A stretch of DNA of 64,000 bases from contig NW_026252113.1 of NCBI RefSeq assembly GCF_025399195.1, forward strand, positions 124,001-188,000. The letters run 5' to 3'. Shown here piece after piece: positions 23,492 to 35,136 of this stretch. Positions within the stretch are counted from its first letter, which is position 1. Every line of letters begins with the position of its first letter. Under the pieces are notes generated by a model. The model made no database searches, was not told the DNA's origin, and saw nothing but the letters and a program-made list of their open reading frames with translations. Position numbers and translations under genes: made by a program. The DNA is from Umbelopsis ramanniana AG. Lineage: Eukaryota; Mucoromycota; Umbelopsidomycetes; Umbelopsidales; Umbelopsidaceae.

Positions 23492-25866
23492 ATGAAGCCA
23501 GCTTGTTTACTTGTAGCAGGCATTTTACTAGCAATTGCCTCGGCGGATGAACACAACCATGTGGTAAATGTCCCTGCTTTACTCTATACCTACCTAGATT
23601 ATCCAGCTTCTGGCTAACAGTGTCCATTCCTTCTCCACAGTACGAACCGAATGAAGAAGTCGTAGTGTGGATGAACACTATTGGGCCAATGAATAACTGG
23701 CAAGAAACCTATGACTATTATCAATTGCCATTTTGCCATGGAGACAGCCCTGTACAGCATCACCACGAAACGTTGGGTGAAGCACTTCAGGGCATGGACT
23801 TGATCAACTCAGGCATCCCCATGTCGTACCTAGGTAAGTTATGTTCATTCACCATGCATTCCTTTCCAACTAGATATACGTTTGCTGATGAATGCACTAT
23901 CACCTATCCAGTCCCTGCACGAGACGAGCCAATATGTACTGCGACACTTCAACACAGAGACATTGACTTGTTCCGATATGCCATTGCAAACAAGTATTGG
24001 TATCAAATGTTCATTGGTGCGTTAAGACCGTCATACAATTTTATCTACATGAGAGCAGAGACTCATAGTGCACCTTGATATTGTACTTGCAGATGACCTG
24101 CCTTTATGGGGTCGCGTCGGAAGGATGGTTGATAACGAGATTGACTCGGAACAGGGCAATGCGGATACAGACGATGATGGCGCACCAGCAGAATATATTT
24201 ATACACACAAGATATTCACTATCGGTTACAACGAAGACAGAGTAAGCGAGAAACTATATGATGTTATTCACCTATCACCTCGGCTAATTCGACTATAACC
24301 ATTTCAGATCATTGAGATTAACTTGACAGACTCAAACCCCATACGGCTGGATCCCTCAGCTTCAAGTGTGGAATTGGAATTCAGTTATTCAGTGGAATGG
24401 GTTCCACAAGATAAAGACTTCAAAGATCGTTTCAACCGGTTTTTGGACGCTGATTTCTTCGAACACAAGGTACATATAACTGTCTAAAGTGAGAAAGCAG
24501 TTCAATGTTCTGTTTTCTAATGCCATCATGGGCAGGTTCACTGGTTCTCCATTTTAAGTTCTTTCATGATGGTCTTGTTCTTGACCGGTCTGGTGGCCAT
24601 CATCCTACTAAGAACAATCAAGCGCGACTTCACTCGATATGATAAGGAGGATGGGCTAGGCGACTTTGATAGAGATATTGGAGAAGATTACGGGTGGAAA
24701 CAACTGCACGGCGATGTTTTCCGACAACCTCCTAAGCTGATGCTCTTGTCGTCGTTGATTGGTGTTGGAAATCAGTTAATGATACTATCGGCTGTTGTGA
24801 TTCTCTATACCATTGTAGGCGATCTATACGTTGAACGAGCCACCATTTTGACCGCAACCATTTTCTTGTATGCATTGACTTCAGGAGTAGCCGGATATAC
24901 AAGTGCTAGTTACTATGCTAAGAACGGCGGCAAAGATTGGATTCGCAATGTCATGCTTACTGCAAGTTTATGGCCTGGTGCGGTTGCTAGCGTTGGAGGA
25001 TTCGTGAATGCCGTTGCTATCTATTATTCCAGCTCTCGAGCCATTGCTTTTAGTGTGATTGTAAGTAACCCAGATTAATCATTCGTCAGTCATCCGGATG
25101 TCCACTGAACCTGAAACTAATACTTCTTGATGTACTAGTTGGCTATGTTGGCTATTTGGGTTTTCCTTTGCTTCCCATTGACCTTGCTTGGCGCTATTGT
25201 TGGTAAAAACTGGGCTGGACAACCCGATTTCCCTTGCCGTGTCAATCCCATTCCTAGACCCATCCCTGAGAAATTGTGGTATTTCGAACCGCTCGTCGTC
25301 ATTGCCCTGGGTGGTATTTTGCCTTTCGGCTCCATTTTCATCGAGATGTACTTTATCTTTACGTCGTTCTGGACCTACAAGATCTACTATGTCTATGGTT
25401 TTATGTTCCTCGTATTTGGAATTTTGCTCATTGTTACAGCTTGCGTCACCATTGTCAGTACCTACTTCTTGCTGAATTCAGAAGACCACCGCTGGCATTG
25501 GATGAGTTTCTTGACCTGTGCTTCAACCAGCGCCTACATCTACATCTATGCCACCTACTATTTCTTTAGCAGGACAAGGTAAGTCGAAACTTAGCATGAT
25601 CTTGAATCAACCAATACCAGCCATCTCATTCCTTTGATCACCTTTTTCTCCTACATAGAATGACTGGCTTGTTCCAAGCTAGCTTCTACTTTGGATATAC
25701 AGGCTTGGTGTGTCTTGGCATGTTTTGCTTGCTAGGTAAGTTGAAATGAACAGGGTCAATCTGGAACGTGCATCACTGCTAATGGTCTGTGTTTGTAGGT
25801 GCCGTGGGACATTGGGCGACATCGCAGTTTGTTCGCAAGATATATCAGAACGTGAAGATTGACTAA
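23492..25866 (+). CDS. Nonaspanin, TM9SF3-type (EMP70 family)
   Basis: Golgi/endosomal nine-pass membrane protein. The ATG at 23492 gives the signal peptide [19 protein letters not shown] luminal domain of about 200 residues follows ([31 protein letters not shown]), then nine hydrophobic segments including [17 protein letters not shown] and YKIYYVYGF, which are strongly conserved in this family. The C-terminus [11 protein letters not shown] carries the KxD/E Golgi-retention signal that binds COPI coat. Several short introns; frame intact. The family is linked to cell adhesion, membrane-protein sorting and Golgi function. Identity with the TM9SF3 subgroup is clear; the precise cargo is unknown. 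Confidence 0.95.
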
Positions 25867-26092
25867 ATAATATACATTGGTCGCTCTTCTCCTTTATTCA
25901 CTACATTTCATATTTTTCTTCTTTTCCGACTAATCGTCACATCTTTCTCGAGCTTAACCTGTACTAGTGCCCAAATCATGTAGCATAATCATCCAAATCA
26001 TACAATATAGGTAGGGTAGGATATATACATAGCCCAGTTGCTATCTAGACAACCGAGTGTGCCTGACTGAAAAAGCATTCCTTTCCTTTGTT

Positions 26093-27507
26093 TCATTTTG
26101 CTTTTGGTAAAAATTTGATGGTAAAGAAAACCAGCACAAACATCAGTGAGACAAATAGCATAATGCCACATGTCATGAAGGTTGTGCCCCATGCTTTTGA
26201 GTTGTGGCGATCGATACGTGTTCGTTCCTTGCGCAGGCGATCTAAATTACTAGCAACAGCATTTTGAGCGTCTCGTAAGACCTAAAGAACAATGCAGTGG
26301 GGGAGGAAGATATCAACAGGTGCTGCACATATACCAGGTGATAAAACGACCCTATTACCTGATCGTCTTTTTCGAGCAGATCACCAAATGCAAGACTGTT
26401 CGATTTGAGTTGCGCGGCCATTTTGCTTAAATCGCCAGTAAGTTCTTCCTGCAGCTGTCGGTGATGCTGCAACACATGTTCAATTTGCGCTGTTTCCTCT
26501 TCATGAACGTTCGCTGAATTGGATGACGGTGTTTGTCTACGATGTTTAGGTAAGTATATATACCGTACAATGTAAGCCATCGTTGATATCCAACTTTTAG
26601 ACTTACGATTTACGATGTCGAAGCTCATTTTGACTCTCTGCAGATTTATCTGTAAATGTGTGTTTGCGTTTGTGTTTTTAGTTTTCGCTTGGTCGTTGTA
26701 CACTTTAAAGGGATACCTACGTTCTCTAAATGACGGTGACTTTGATTCACTATGGGAGTCTGGACTACTTTGTGATTTCTCAGACCATTCCTCTTCCGCT
26801 TCTACGTCCTGTTTTCCAGCAATCTCCTATAAAAAGAGCATGGTCACAATATCAGCCAGACATTCAACCATATAGCAAGAAAGGCATGGCTGATATAGTA
26901 CCATATCTTCAACTTGTGATGGCTCTACTTGTTGAACATGAAGCTGCTTTTCATCATCATGGTTAATGCTTTCATCGATCACAGCTAAAAGGGCTGTCTT
27001 TCCAGCTTGAGCTTGAATTATGCCTTTGTCCATTGTAACATTCTATTGTCGGGATAAAAGAACCTTATCAGTCACAAAGTCAAAAGTGGGAAAACCATGC
27101 GGAAAATGCACATACCATCGTGTCTTGTTCTATAAACTTGCCGAGCTCATCTAGAGCGTGTCTCGTTTCGGGTGATAGGCTGTAGAGCATCCACATGTAG
27201 GATTAGATACCCAGCCTGCCGTCGACTTGGTAAAACATCCTGATACATACCTTCCTTTCTGCTTTTCTATAAGCTCAGACATGTTCTTTGCGTATTTCAC
27301 ATACTGTAGCAAGAGACAACCATTAGTATCAACTTGAGCAAACTGGAATGCATATTGATTTGATCTCCCAACCTGAACAAATTTGCTTCGGTCTGAACCA
27401 GACCATGTGTCTACATTGTCTTGCGATAATCTTGCTTTGCATTTCAGAATGAGCCGTTGAAGGTTTCGTTCATCCTTGACTATTTGCGAGCTCACTGCGG
27501 CCGGCAT
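26093..27507 (-). CDS. USE1: ER SNARE Use1
   Basis: Unconventional Q-SNARE for Golgi-to-ER retrograde traffic (with Sec20, Ufe1 and Sec22 in yeast). The ATG at 27507 starts MPAAVSSQIV. The N-terminal helices contain NLQRLILKCKARL. The C-terminal SNARE heptads run from ETAQIEHVLQHHRQLQEEL through LKSNSLAFGDLLEKDDQVL, followed by a tail anchor near the end (GIMLFVSLMFVLVFFTIKF). About seven exons, one coding for a Ser/Glu-rich linker (SQSSPDSHSES). The stop at 26093 lies 13 residues after the anchor core, as expected for a tail-anchored protein. The assignment rests on architecture and the typical LxxDLxxMAxxLKxNS pattern. Confidence 0.88.
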
Positions 27508-28432
27508 GTTGAATTACAGTGGATGAAGGCCGGCTGCCAGACCATCACCAAGCGGAGTTGGTCTGCGCACTGCCTGAACGACGGCACGTGATTCAGACGA
27601 AAGAGAGCAATCTATCGATATTGCAGGGCCAAGCGACTTTAACAAGCAGCAGCATAGTGCTGTTCAATTGAGATAAAAACTATATCTTATATTTTGAGCT
27701 ACCTAACTGATATCACAAGATGCCCTTGTCTGATTCATAGCAAAAGTCAGACTAGCAAAAATCGGCCGTCGATCAAGCAGTGAAAGTGTTGGGGCGGTGG
27801 AGGAGTTAGGTACCGGTTCCCTGCCTACGCAATGGCCCCTTGATACGTCCAGAAGTCGATCTTTTGGGAACTGCTATAATATGCGTTATTTGCTCACTGC
27901 ATGCATTAATCGTTTACCTGCATACCAACCACCACCTATGTTTACAAAGAACGGCGTTGGGATGGACTACAGGAGCCGTTGAGTAGATGGGCTATGTAAA
28001 CATGACGCGGCAAGAAATGTCAGCGCCAAAGATCGCTTCCAGAAAATCATCCATTTAGAAGCATACTAAGCTAACCAATGTTCTTTTTGAGTACCATAAA
28101 TGAAATGCAAAATAAAATGAAATCGGTTTATGCGCTCAGAACAAGGGATGTGTCTGAGAGCTCTACAAGGGGTGACATTGGTTTGAAACGAGGCGCACGG
28201 CATCGTTTCAGGAGATGCACTATTGGAAGTCGTACATTGGACAAGCAGCGCCATGAAGAACAACACTATTGAATGATCAAACGTATGAATTCGTAAAAGA
28301 GAATGGCTAGAAGCTTTTATTGACAATTATGCGTGTGTGCCATGTAAAATAAGGCTTTGGCTATTAGTAAAAATGACCTTTTTGAAGTTTTGATGGTATA
28401 AAGGGTCCACGATTTCCTTGGTCGGCAGGATG
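27508..28432. other. Intergenic between Use1 and the zinc-knuckle micro-gene
   Basis: About 925 bp. The right end holds the micro-gene 3' UTR with AATAAA on the - strand at 28316-28321. No other supportable gene; open frames here lack ATG starts. Confidence 0.5.
28316..28321 (-). terminator. Poly(A) signal of the zinc-knuckle micro-gene
   Basis: AATAAA on the - strand, about 115 bp beyond the TAG at 28433. Confidence 0.45.
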
Positions 28433-28686
28433 CTATTTTGATTTGAGGAGAGCACATCTGTCTCGCGTGTGGCCATACTGTGTGACCAAGAAAGTGTCAG
28501 TCAAAACAAAAACAAAAAAAGACGTGAAAAGGGCAGTATTTAGTTGGATGAGAACTTACTTGGCCACAGTGATTGCTGATGAGACAAACAACAAAGGGTT
28601 ATTGAAATGAAACACAAATCATTGGAATGTTTTTTTCCAGCTTACCACTGAGATCCTGTGAGGTTGACTGGCTTGACAGGAGGCAT
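28433..28686 (-). CDS. Micro-gene: 33-residue single CCHC zinc-knuckle protein
   Basis: Three tiny exons on the - strand: 28686-28646 (41 nt), 28575-28560 (16 nt) and 28477-28433 (45 nt). They sum to 102 nt, that is 33 residues plus a TAG stop. Both introns (70 and 82 bp) are GT-AG with good GTAAG donors and pyrimidine-rich TCATCAG and CACACAG acceptors; the second has a CTGAC branch-like site. The spliced product begins MPPVKPVNLTGSQ and then forms a complete C-x2-C-x4-H-x4-C zinc knuckle (CNHCGQYGHTRDRC), ending LLKSK. The knuckle appears only after splicing, across all three exons. A TATATAAA lies 48 bp upstream of the ATG and an in-frame stop precedes it; AATAAA lies about 115 bp after the stop. 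Function unknown; such knuckles bind single-stranded nucleic acid or proteins. Confidence 0.68.
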
Positions 28687-28733
28687 TATGTGATAGAGAT
28701 AGATGGAGAGGGAAAAATCACTTTGATGGACAG

Positions 28734-28741
28734 TTTATATA
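28734..28741 (-). promoter_or_regulatory. TATA box of the zinc-knuckle micro-gene
   Basis: TATATAAA on the - strand, 48 bp before the ATG at 28686. The spacing matches that of clear genes in this window (45-66 bp). Confidence 0.55.
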
Positions 28742-29050
28742 CTTTTTGTTATTTTGGTGTTTACCCTGATGTTGCCCAGCCCTGCATTTCCCTCCTTCGC
28801 TTTAACTCGCCTGCCATTTTGACAGAGCATTAGGTTCTATCTCCTCTTTCCCCTTCCACTTGCTTTTTGTTTCGCATACCGCTTAAATTGGTCCTTCCCA
28901 TGAAACCGCACCAACCCATGGGTCACATGACTTTTGACAATCACATGTTACGTTGAGTACCTGTCAGCAACATTTACTGGCCGGGATTTAAAAAAAAAAG
29001 TTAAAGGTTTCCCATTTGCGTTTTGTGCTCACCATCCCCGGACTCTCACC
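28742..29050. promoter_or_regulatory. Divergent promoter region, micro-gene and PEX19
   Basis: About 310 bp between divergent genes. No distinct element apart from the micro-gene TATA at its left edge. Confidence 0.4.
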
Positions 29051-30194
29051 ATGTCTGATCCTATAAGCAACCCTCCTGCCCAACACGAAGAGGATCCCGA
29101 GCTCGACGATTTGTTGGATGGTATGTGCTTACTATTTGGCTTGGGTGCTGTTCTAAACTGATCCGAATCTCCTGAAACAGATGTTCTCGATGACTTCAAC
29201 GCCCCATCTGCCCCTAGCAAAGCCAAGGCACCTGTTGCGCCAGCGGTTTCTGAAGATATCGATGATGATAACTTGGATTCCGTTCTCGATGATGACTTTG
29301 CAAAGCAGCTAGCTGCTGGTATGGAAGAGCTCATGGGCGGTGAAGGTCAAGACGAGTTCAAGGACACGTTCGAGAAGATTTGGAAGTCTTTTGAGTCCAC
29401 ATCGTTGGAGGATGTGGCTGCTCCTGAAGCTGCTTCGTCGGCACCTCTGGACCCAGAGAGCAAGAAGTCTTTCCAGGAAACCATTGCTCAAACCATGAAT
29501 AAGCTTAGAGACAGCTCGGACAAGGTCGAGGTAAAGATGATGACACTGCTTTTATTTATGTTAAGGTGCGTTTGGATGTGAACAGTCATTTAACCCTGTC
29601 TGTTATAGACGGATCTTTCTGAAGAATCAGAAGATGCTTTTATGCAGGAGATGATGCGACAGATGGAGGGCCTGGCTGATAACTCAGATTTCCAAAACAT
29701 GTTGGAAGGAATGATGAGCCAGCTCATGAGCAAAGAGCTATTGTACGAGCCAATGAAGGACTTGGCTGCTAAAGTAAGTGACAATATACCAGTCTACAAA
29801 TTTTTTGTTGTCGGATTATTGTCTAATTTTGTTCGTGGTAGTACCCCGACTGGCTGGACAAGAATAAAGATACTACACCTAAAGATGAATATGAGAAATA
29901 CAAGCAGCAACACGAGTATGTTAAGCAGATTGTTGCCAAATACGAGGACCCCAGCTTTGACGAAAAGGACGAGAAACAGGCAACTGAAGTTGTTGATCTC
30001 ATGCAAAAGGTAGGTTATGCTCCACCCCCTTGCTTTGGTTGCAAAGTATGCTAATCAAGTGGCTTGTTCAATAGATGCAAGAGCTTGGTCAGCCGCCATC
30101 GGAAATGATGGATGAAATGGCTCCAGGAATGAATCTTGGCCCAGAGGGAGTGCCAGACATGAGCAAACTAAATGAGCAGTGTAGTATTATGTAG
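29051..30194 (+). CDS. PEX19: Peroxin 19, farnesylated import receptor
   Basis: Cytosolic chaperone and receptor for peroxisomal membrane proteins. The ATG at 29051 starts MSDPISNPP. The acidic N-terminal ELDDLLDDVLDDF is the Pex3-binding type region. The helical core contains FMQEMMRQMEGLADNSDFQNMLEGMMSQLMSKELLYEPMKDLA and YPDWLDKNK, highly typical of Pex19. The protein ends CSIM, a CaaX box whose final Met favours farnesylation. Five exons join in frame, and the family's usual length (about 290 residues) is met. Neighbouring genes are unrelated. Confidence 0.96.
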
Positions 30195-30516
30195 AAGCCA
30201 TTATGATAATAATTCTCTTGTTTTTGATTTAATATCAACTTATTGTACATCCAACCCAGTGTATTGAATGAAATATTTGAAGACGAAACATTGGTTTGAT
30301 CGAACTGATTTGAGGATAGCTGTAACAGACGTAGAGAGGATATTTTTTAATCTCCATGTCGAGTCATAGATTCGGCTCCCACGGCCAGCATACAAATTGT
30401 CCAGTGCGAACATTGCACACATTGATGTAGGTGAAACGCCTTCAGTTTTTCTTTTATTTATTTCATTGTACGTTTTATAGAAGCCAGCCGCATGTACCAC
30501 GAAATCCAAAAATTCC
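30195..30516. other. Convergent 3' region, PEX19 and NDE1
   Basis: About 320 bp of AT-rich DNA between convergent stops. Only 3' UTRs are expected. Confidence 0.5.
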
Positions 30517-32622
30517 TTATTCTCTCGAAATATCGCGACCAAGCACATTCTTCTTGATCCAATCTGTGGCTACAAGAGAGCGATTTCGAAGCGAGAATAA
30601 ATTGGAAAGATAGACAGATCTCCAGAAGACATAAGTGGCTGTAAGTGATGTGTCAAGTTAGTTACCTATTTATTGCCCCTACTTGTATTCTTTCTTCATT
30701 GAATACATACCAACTCCACCAGACGCGACATTTCCAGATCCCCAAGGGAGGTCTGCAATAGCTTTGTCGGACCCAATATAGCTACCAGTAGATTGAACTT
30801 AATAAGTATGTCAACGTTGAAAAAGATGCACGGAATGTACTTACGCAAGTGAACCTTGATGAGAGTAGTGGAAAGGTTTGACATTTCTGACTTTGGCGAG
30901 TCTCCTTAGCTTTGATTGCTTTTCTTCCTCATTGGTCATAGCAGCAATGTCTTGCTCTAAATGATCGCGTAGGGCAAGTTGCGAAAATAGTCTTGCAAGG
31001 TACTTTCCTTGTTGCGATGCAACCTGAGCTGTAGGTGCATATTTACTGGCTGAAGCATCGCCAATAGCATAGATGTCATCTGAACCTTCCATTCGCATCC
31101 AATCATCCACCACTAATCCACGGCCAACCTTTTGCGTTGCAGGGAACTTGGACATCAAGTTTCTCACAACCGGACGAGATGTGTTTCCTGTAGCCCATAC
31201 TAGCAATCCATAAGGCATCTTGGCCAACGAACCATCGGCTTGCTGGATAGTGATATCTTTATCATGTACTTCCTTGACCATGGTCTTGGTATGGATAGTG
31301 ATGTTCTGTTCCTTGAAGCTTGCCTCAGTGTAATCAATCAATTGCTTGGAGAATGCGGGTAAGACATTGGGCAGGGCTTCAATTAAGGTGATCTTGAGTT
31401 TACCAGCCAGTTCTACAGGGGAAGGACACAATAACAATTAAAAGACGGCCACTTGATCTAAACAACAACAAAAAATCGCTGATACGCACCAGGGTACCAT
31501 GTGGTCAAGTCTTCCACCAAAAAGTCGTGTAGTTCAGCAGCATACTCAACTCCCGTAGGACCACCACCTACAACAATCATATGAAGGAGGCGGTCGATTT
31601 CTTCGGGTGCCTGTTCAGGGAATCCGGCTGTTTCGATACAGTCCATCAGACGAGTTCTAATTTTCTGCGCATCCCAAACTTCTTTCAAGAAAAGGGCATG
31701 CTCTTGGACACCTTTGATGCCAAATGTTTGATTGGTGGCTCCTACACCAATGACGAGATAATCGTATGGGATGGTTGAAGTGTTCACTGAACCCTTGATT
31801 TCCGAGTTGTCTATCAAAAGGGGGTTATTTAAATGTTGGGCTGATCCACAGTTACTAAGAATGACATTTACCAGCAATTGTGACAGTCTTGTTGACGGGA
31901 TCAATTTCTGTACACTCTGCTTCAAAGACCTTGACCTCTCTAGTCTTATGCCTTGTAATGAAGCGAGTAGGTTCTACGATAGAACGAATATCGACGGTGC
32001 CTACAGTGCAGCTGGGAAGTAAAGGAGTAAACAAGAAATAGTTTCGAGGCGATACAACAACCTAAGAGCTCAGAGGATGAGGATAATGGAAATGGTATAA
32101 TCGGTGTATAGGCGTAAAAAACCTTACCACATTGTACAAATCGGTATCAATGGATTTCAGCAAAGAGGTGGATCCCCATCCACTTCCCAAAATGACGATG
32201 GTTTTCTTCTCTGGATCAAACGGTGCTTGTAGAGGAGGATGTCGTGCATCCCATAGTACTACGAACGGACCATCAATTGTTTGACACTCAGTAACACCTT
32301 CGCTGTTGGTACGTGCGCCTTCATGCTCTTACCGTAACCACTGTAAGCGATGCCACCCACAACACCAAACTGCACAATACGCTTCATGGTATGCCACCTG
32401 CTTTTGTGAACAGTCACAGTGCCTGTAGGTGTGGTAGTTGCATATGGGCGCATAGCCACTTTCAACAATGGCCTTGTTCGTGGAAGCCATTGTGCCAGTT
32501 TCTGGCCGTGAATCACTGCAAAAGAAAATGGAATGAATGAGAGGAATGGTCGAACTGCCAAATGAAAATGAAGCGATGGACGTACTGTTTCGCTGAGCTA
32601 TGGATCCGATAGTGCTCTGCAT
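30517..32622 (-). CDS. NDE1: External alternative NADH dehydrogenase (type II)
   Basis: Single-subunit NADH:ubiquinone oxidoreductase of the inner mitochondrial membrane, not proton-pumping. The ATG at 32622 starts [12 protein letters not shown], followed by an Arg-rich presequence-like stretch ([16 protein letters not shown]) and a hydrophobic segment ([16 protein letters not shown]). The first Rossmann loop [13 protein letters not shown] binds FAD; the second, [15 protein letters not shown], binds [20 protein letters not shown] and YLGSD-like YIGSDKAI are also family hallmarks, and the tail ends with a membrane-associating helix ([16 protein letters not shown]). About eight exons; the last ends at TAA 30517. 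The position after a transmembrane segment fits an intermembrane-space-facing (external) enzyme, though an internal form cannot be excluded. Confidence 0.93.
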
Positions 32623-34232
32623 GGTGGACGCGAAATGAGAATAAACGCAGGAATAACGATACGTCTTTTCAGGGTCATTGTGACGTTGGTTTGCCCTAGA
32701 TAACAAAATTGCCTTGTGAAAACGTCAGTATGGATAAGCACAGCAGATATTGCTCTGGACAACGAGATACAAGTTTTCTTGGACATTCTGCTTTGCGTAA
32801 GTGAATCTTTTAGCTAATATAGCCTATTGCATTAGTGTCATACTATGGCAGATCAAATAATGAATAGATACCCCCCCCCAGACCATGAGCATACCTGCTT
32901 AAATCAACATTCCGTTTCCATTATGACTGATAGGCCATACGAATTGTACTCTAAGTTTGAGAGACGTGACCATGAATTATCGCAGTACAGCAACACCATT
33001 TATCTGTATCCTATCAGCGGCAAAGACTCGTCCTTCGTCTTAATGCCTCGAAAATTGCAAATATTTCGCTATTGCAGAAATATGCACTCCCAATACATGA
33101 CTTTGACAGCTGCATAATTTACATCCTTCTAAGCACATAGGGGTCGGTCTGATGTGAGAGGGACTTGGCATGCAATACCCGACTCGCGCAAAAGCTATTC
33201 AAAACAAAAACAAGCCGCAAACGACATGACGATTTTTCTCAAAGAGTCATGTGTATGATTGTTATGTTAGCAGCAATGTTTCGCTGTGAAGAAGATGAAT
33301 GTGCTAGGGTCGACTACCTCTCGCAGTTTGACAGAGATGACTTCCGTCGACCCATATAAAAATACGGCCTCCATGTAAAAGAACGAAGAGCAAAGGGAAA
33401 AAGTGAAGTTTAGGTGTCTTCAGAACCGGCCCTCTACCGACTGTAAAAAGGATTCCTGGCTTTCCTGTTTTGCCATTACTTTGATAGCGATGATCGTCGG
33501 TACCACAGCTAATTTTCAATTTAACACTTGTCGTTTTCTTTGTACTTGACTGAAACCGACGGCATTGCCAACATCTCTTTCGCTTTTTTCTACTTCTCTA
33601 AAAAACATGGGCACGAGCCAATGTTTTTCTATTGATAGTGTGCTGAGTTGAGCGACACAGATAAAAATGGGTACACCATAACAGAATTGGGTTTCACCCA
33701 CAGCCCTTTACTACCCATGCGCAGTCACTTGTCCTGGAAGCTTCGGATGGCAAGCTATTACTACATCATCTATTGCGAAACCAGTCGCCTTTTCATGCAA
33801 TAGTGGTCCCAAAGACAGGTGGCGAACGTGACCCGGGATCTATTTCATTATTATTATTCCTACAAAAAAAAGTTCAACGCTGTAGCCCTTGAATTGAGTT
33901 TACTTCGATGTGGTGAAAACACATACAAACATCCATGATATTTTTAGTCAGGTTGAGGGAATTGAAGCGAGACTTGGCGAAGCGGTTGATACCGCACGGG
34001 CCTTGATGCCATGGGCTTAAATTTTCCAAGCTGGGTAAAAAATCCGTCTGTTCTAAATTCGGATGGTTGTTTGCTTACCCTTCCATTGTCCTAAAACCAA
34101 TGACGGGCTTAGGGAAACCAAAAATGAGAAGTGAATGACCATCGAGGCTGAAAATAGATTTTTACCACAAGTAGGTATTTTTGATTCCCACTAGTTGTTA
34201 GCCATTTGGTTTGTTGATGGCTGAAAAAAACC
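32623..34232. other. Gene-poor stretch
   Basis: About 1.6 kb, unusually long for this window. An open frame at 32845-33117 (+) would give 90 residues starting MADQIMNRYPPPDHEH, with no family resemblance; I do not call it. A run of nine or more C occurs near 32872. Otherwise nothing supportable. Confidence 0.4.
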
Positions 34233-34240
34233 TATATAAA
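34233..34240 (+). promoter_or_regulatory. TATA box of the 168-residue secreted protein gene
   Basis: TATATAAA, 45 bp before the ATG at 34285, followed by a short 5' leader. Confidence 0.65.
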
Positions 34241-34284
34241 TCAGGACAGCTCCAACCACTCAAGAACAACAAGCTCTTCTTACA

Positions 34285-34791
34285 ATGCATCTTACTTCCC
34301 TTATCTCGGTCCTCACACTCACTGCAATGGCTGCTGCCATCCCAGTTGCCAAGCGAGGAACTGGAGCTGCCATCCAAGTCAAATCTGCCACCGATTTCTG
34401 CTTCTACGTTCCATCGGTCTATGGTGGTGAAATTGGTGTCTATGAAGATGATTCCACACCAGCTTGTACAGATACCACCTTGGCTCCTGGCGCCATCCCA
34501 TTCCCGGCTGGATTCATCCAAAGCGCTCATTTCAAGTCCTCAGGCTCATATACTCAAGTGACTGGCCGTATCGATCGTTCCAAATACGGTCTTAAGGCAT
34601 CCGATGGAGGTGGCCAGATGGATAACTTGGATTTGCCTTCGGGCACATGCAATGGCTACAAGCACTTTGTCAACCTGATTGAACCTGATGCTCAGCTCTA
34701 CTGTATCCGCTGCTGCCAAGACTCAAAGGACTGCAATCTTGGAAAATCCCAGTATGGCTGCGAGTCTGTTGTCCCCGGCGACTACAGTTAA
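34285..34791 (+). CDS. Secreted Cys-containing fungal protein
   Basis: Single exon, 168 residues. The signal peptide MHLTSLISVLTLTAMAAAIP is followed by VAKR, a likely Kex2-type KR cleavage site. The mature domain has CFYVPSVYGGEIG, VTGRIDRSKY, DGGGQMD, and a Cys-rich end (CIRCCQDSKDCN, GCESVVPGDY). I recognise this as a fungal secreted-protein pattern with a conserved VTGRxDxxK and CxxCC core, of unknown function. A TATA box and AT-rich 3' UTR frame the gene, which stands alone between a long gap and the RalGAP gene. Codon use is tidy and strongly C-ending, suggesting high expression (inference). Confidence 0.88.
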   Translation: MHLTSLISVLTLTAMAAAIPVAKRGTGAAIQVKSATDFCFYVPSVYGGEIGVYEDDSTPACTDTTLAPGAIPFPAGFIQSAHFKSSGSYTQVTGRIDRSKYGLKASDGGGQMDNLDLPSGTCNGYKHFVNLIEPDAQLYCIRCCQDSKDCNLGKSQYGCESVVPGDYS

Positions 34792-35136
34792 ATAATGCCC
34801 CGGCGCAATTATTTTGTATTTTTCATTCCATTTCATTACATGTCCTCACTCGCTCGCATTGTGTTTTTGTTAAACTTTGCAACAATGTATTCTATCAATA
34901 TATTCCAATATTTTTTTGACTAATGATGGGGGGATATGCGAATTACAGTATGGAGGTATTATAATTATTAGGAATATGCAACAAAAATCGACTTAAAGCA
35001 TATCACCTTTTCTTAGGATGAACTATCCTCATTAGGTATAAAAATCTTGCTCATGAAAACTTCAAAGCTCCTGCAATGAATGACGAAAACGTTAGCTTTC
35101 CATATTACCTATTCATTTCTTTTTGAAACATTAGCC
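34792..35136. other. Convergent 3' region
   Basis: About 345 bp of AT-rich 3' UTR between the secreted protein gene and the RalGAP-like gene. Nothing else seen. Confidence 0.5.

Noticed and set aside
28066-28326. 86-residue - strand frame
   Set aside because: It needs a TTG start and overlaps the 3' UTR and poly(A) signal of the micro-gene.
32845-33117. 90-residue open frame starting MADQIMNRYPPPDHEH
   Set aside because: No family resemblance, no signal peptide and odd composition; chance frame in a gene-poor stretch is likelier.
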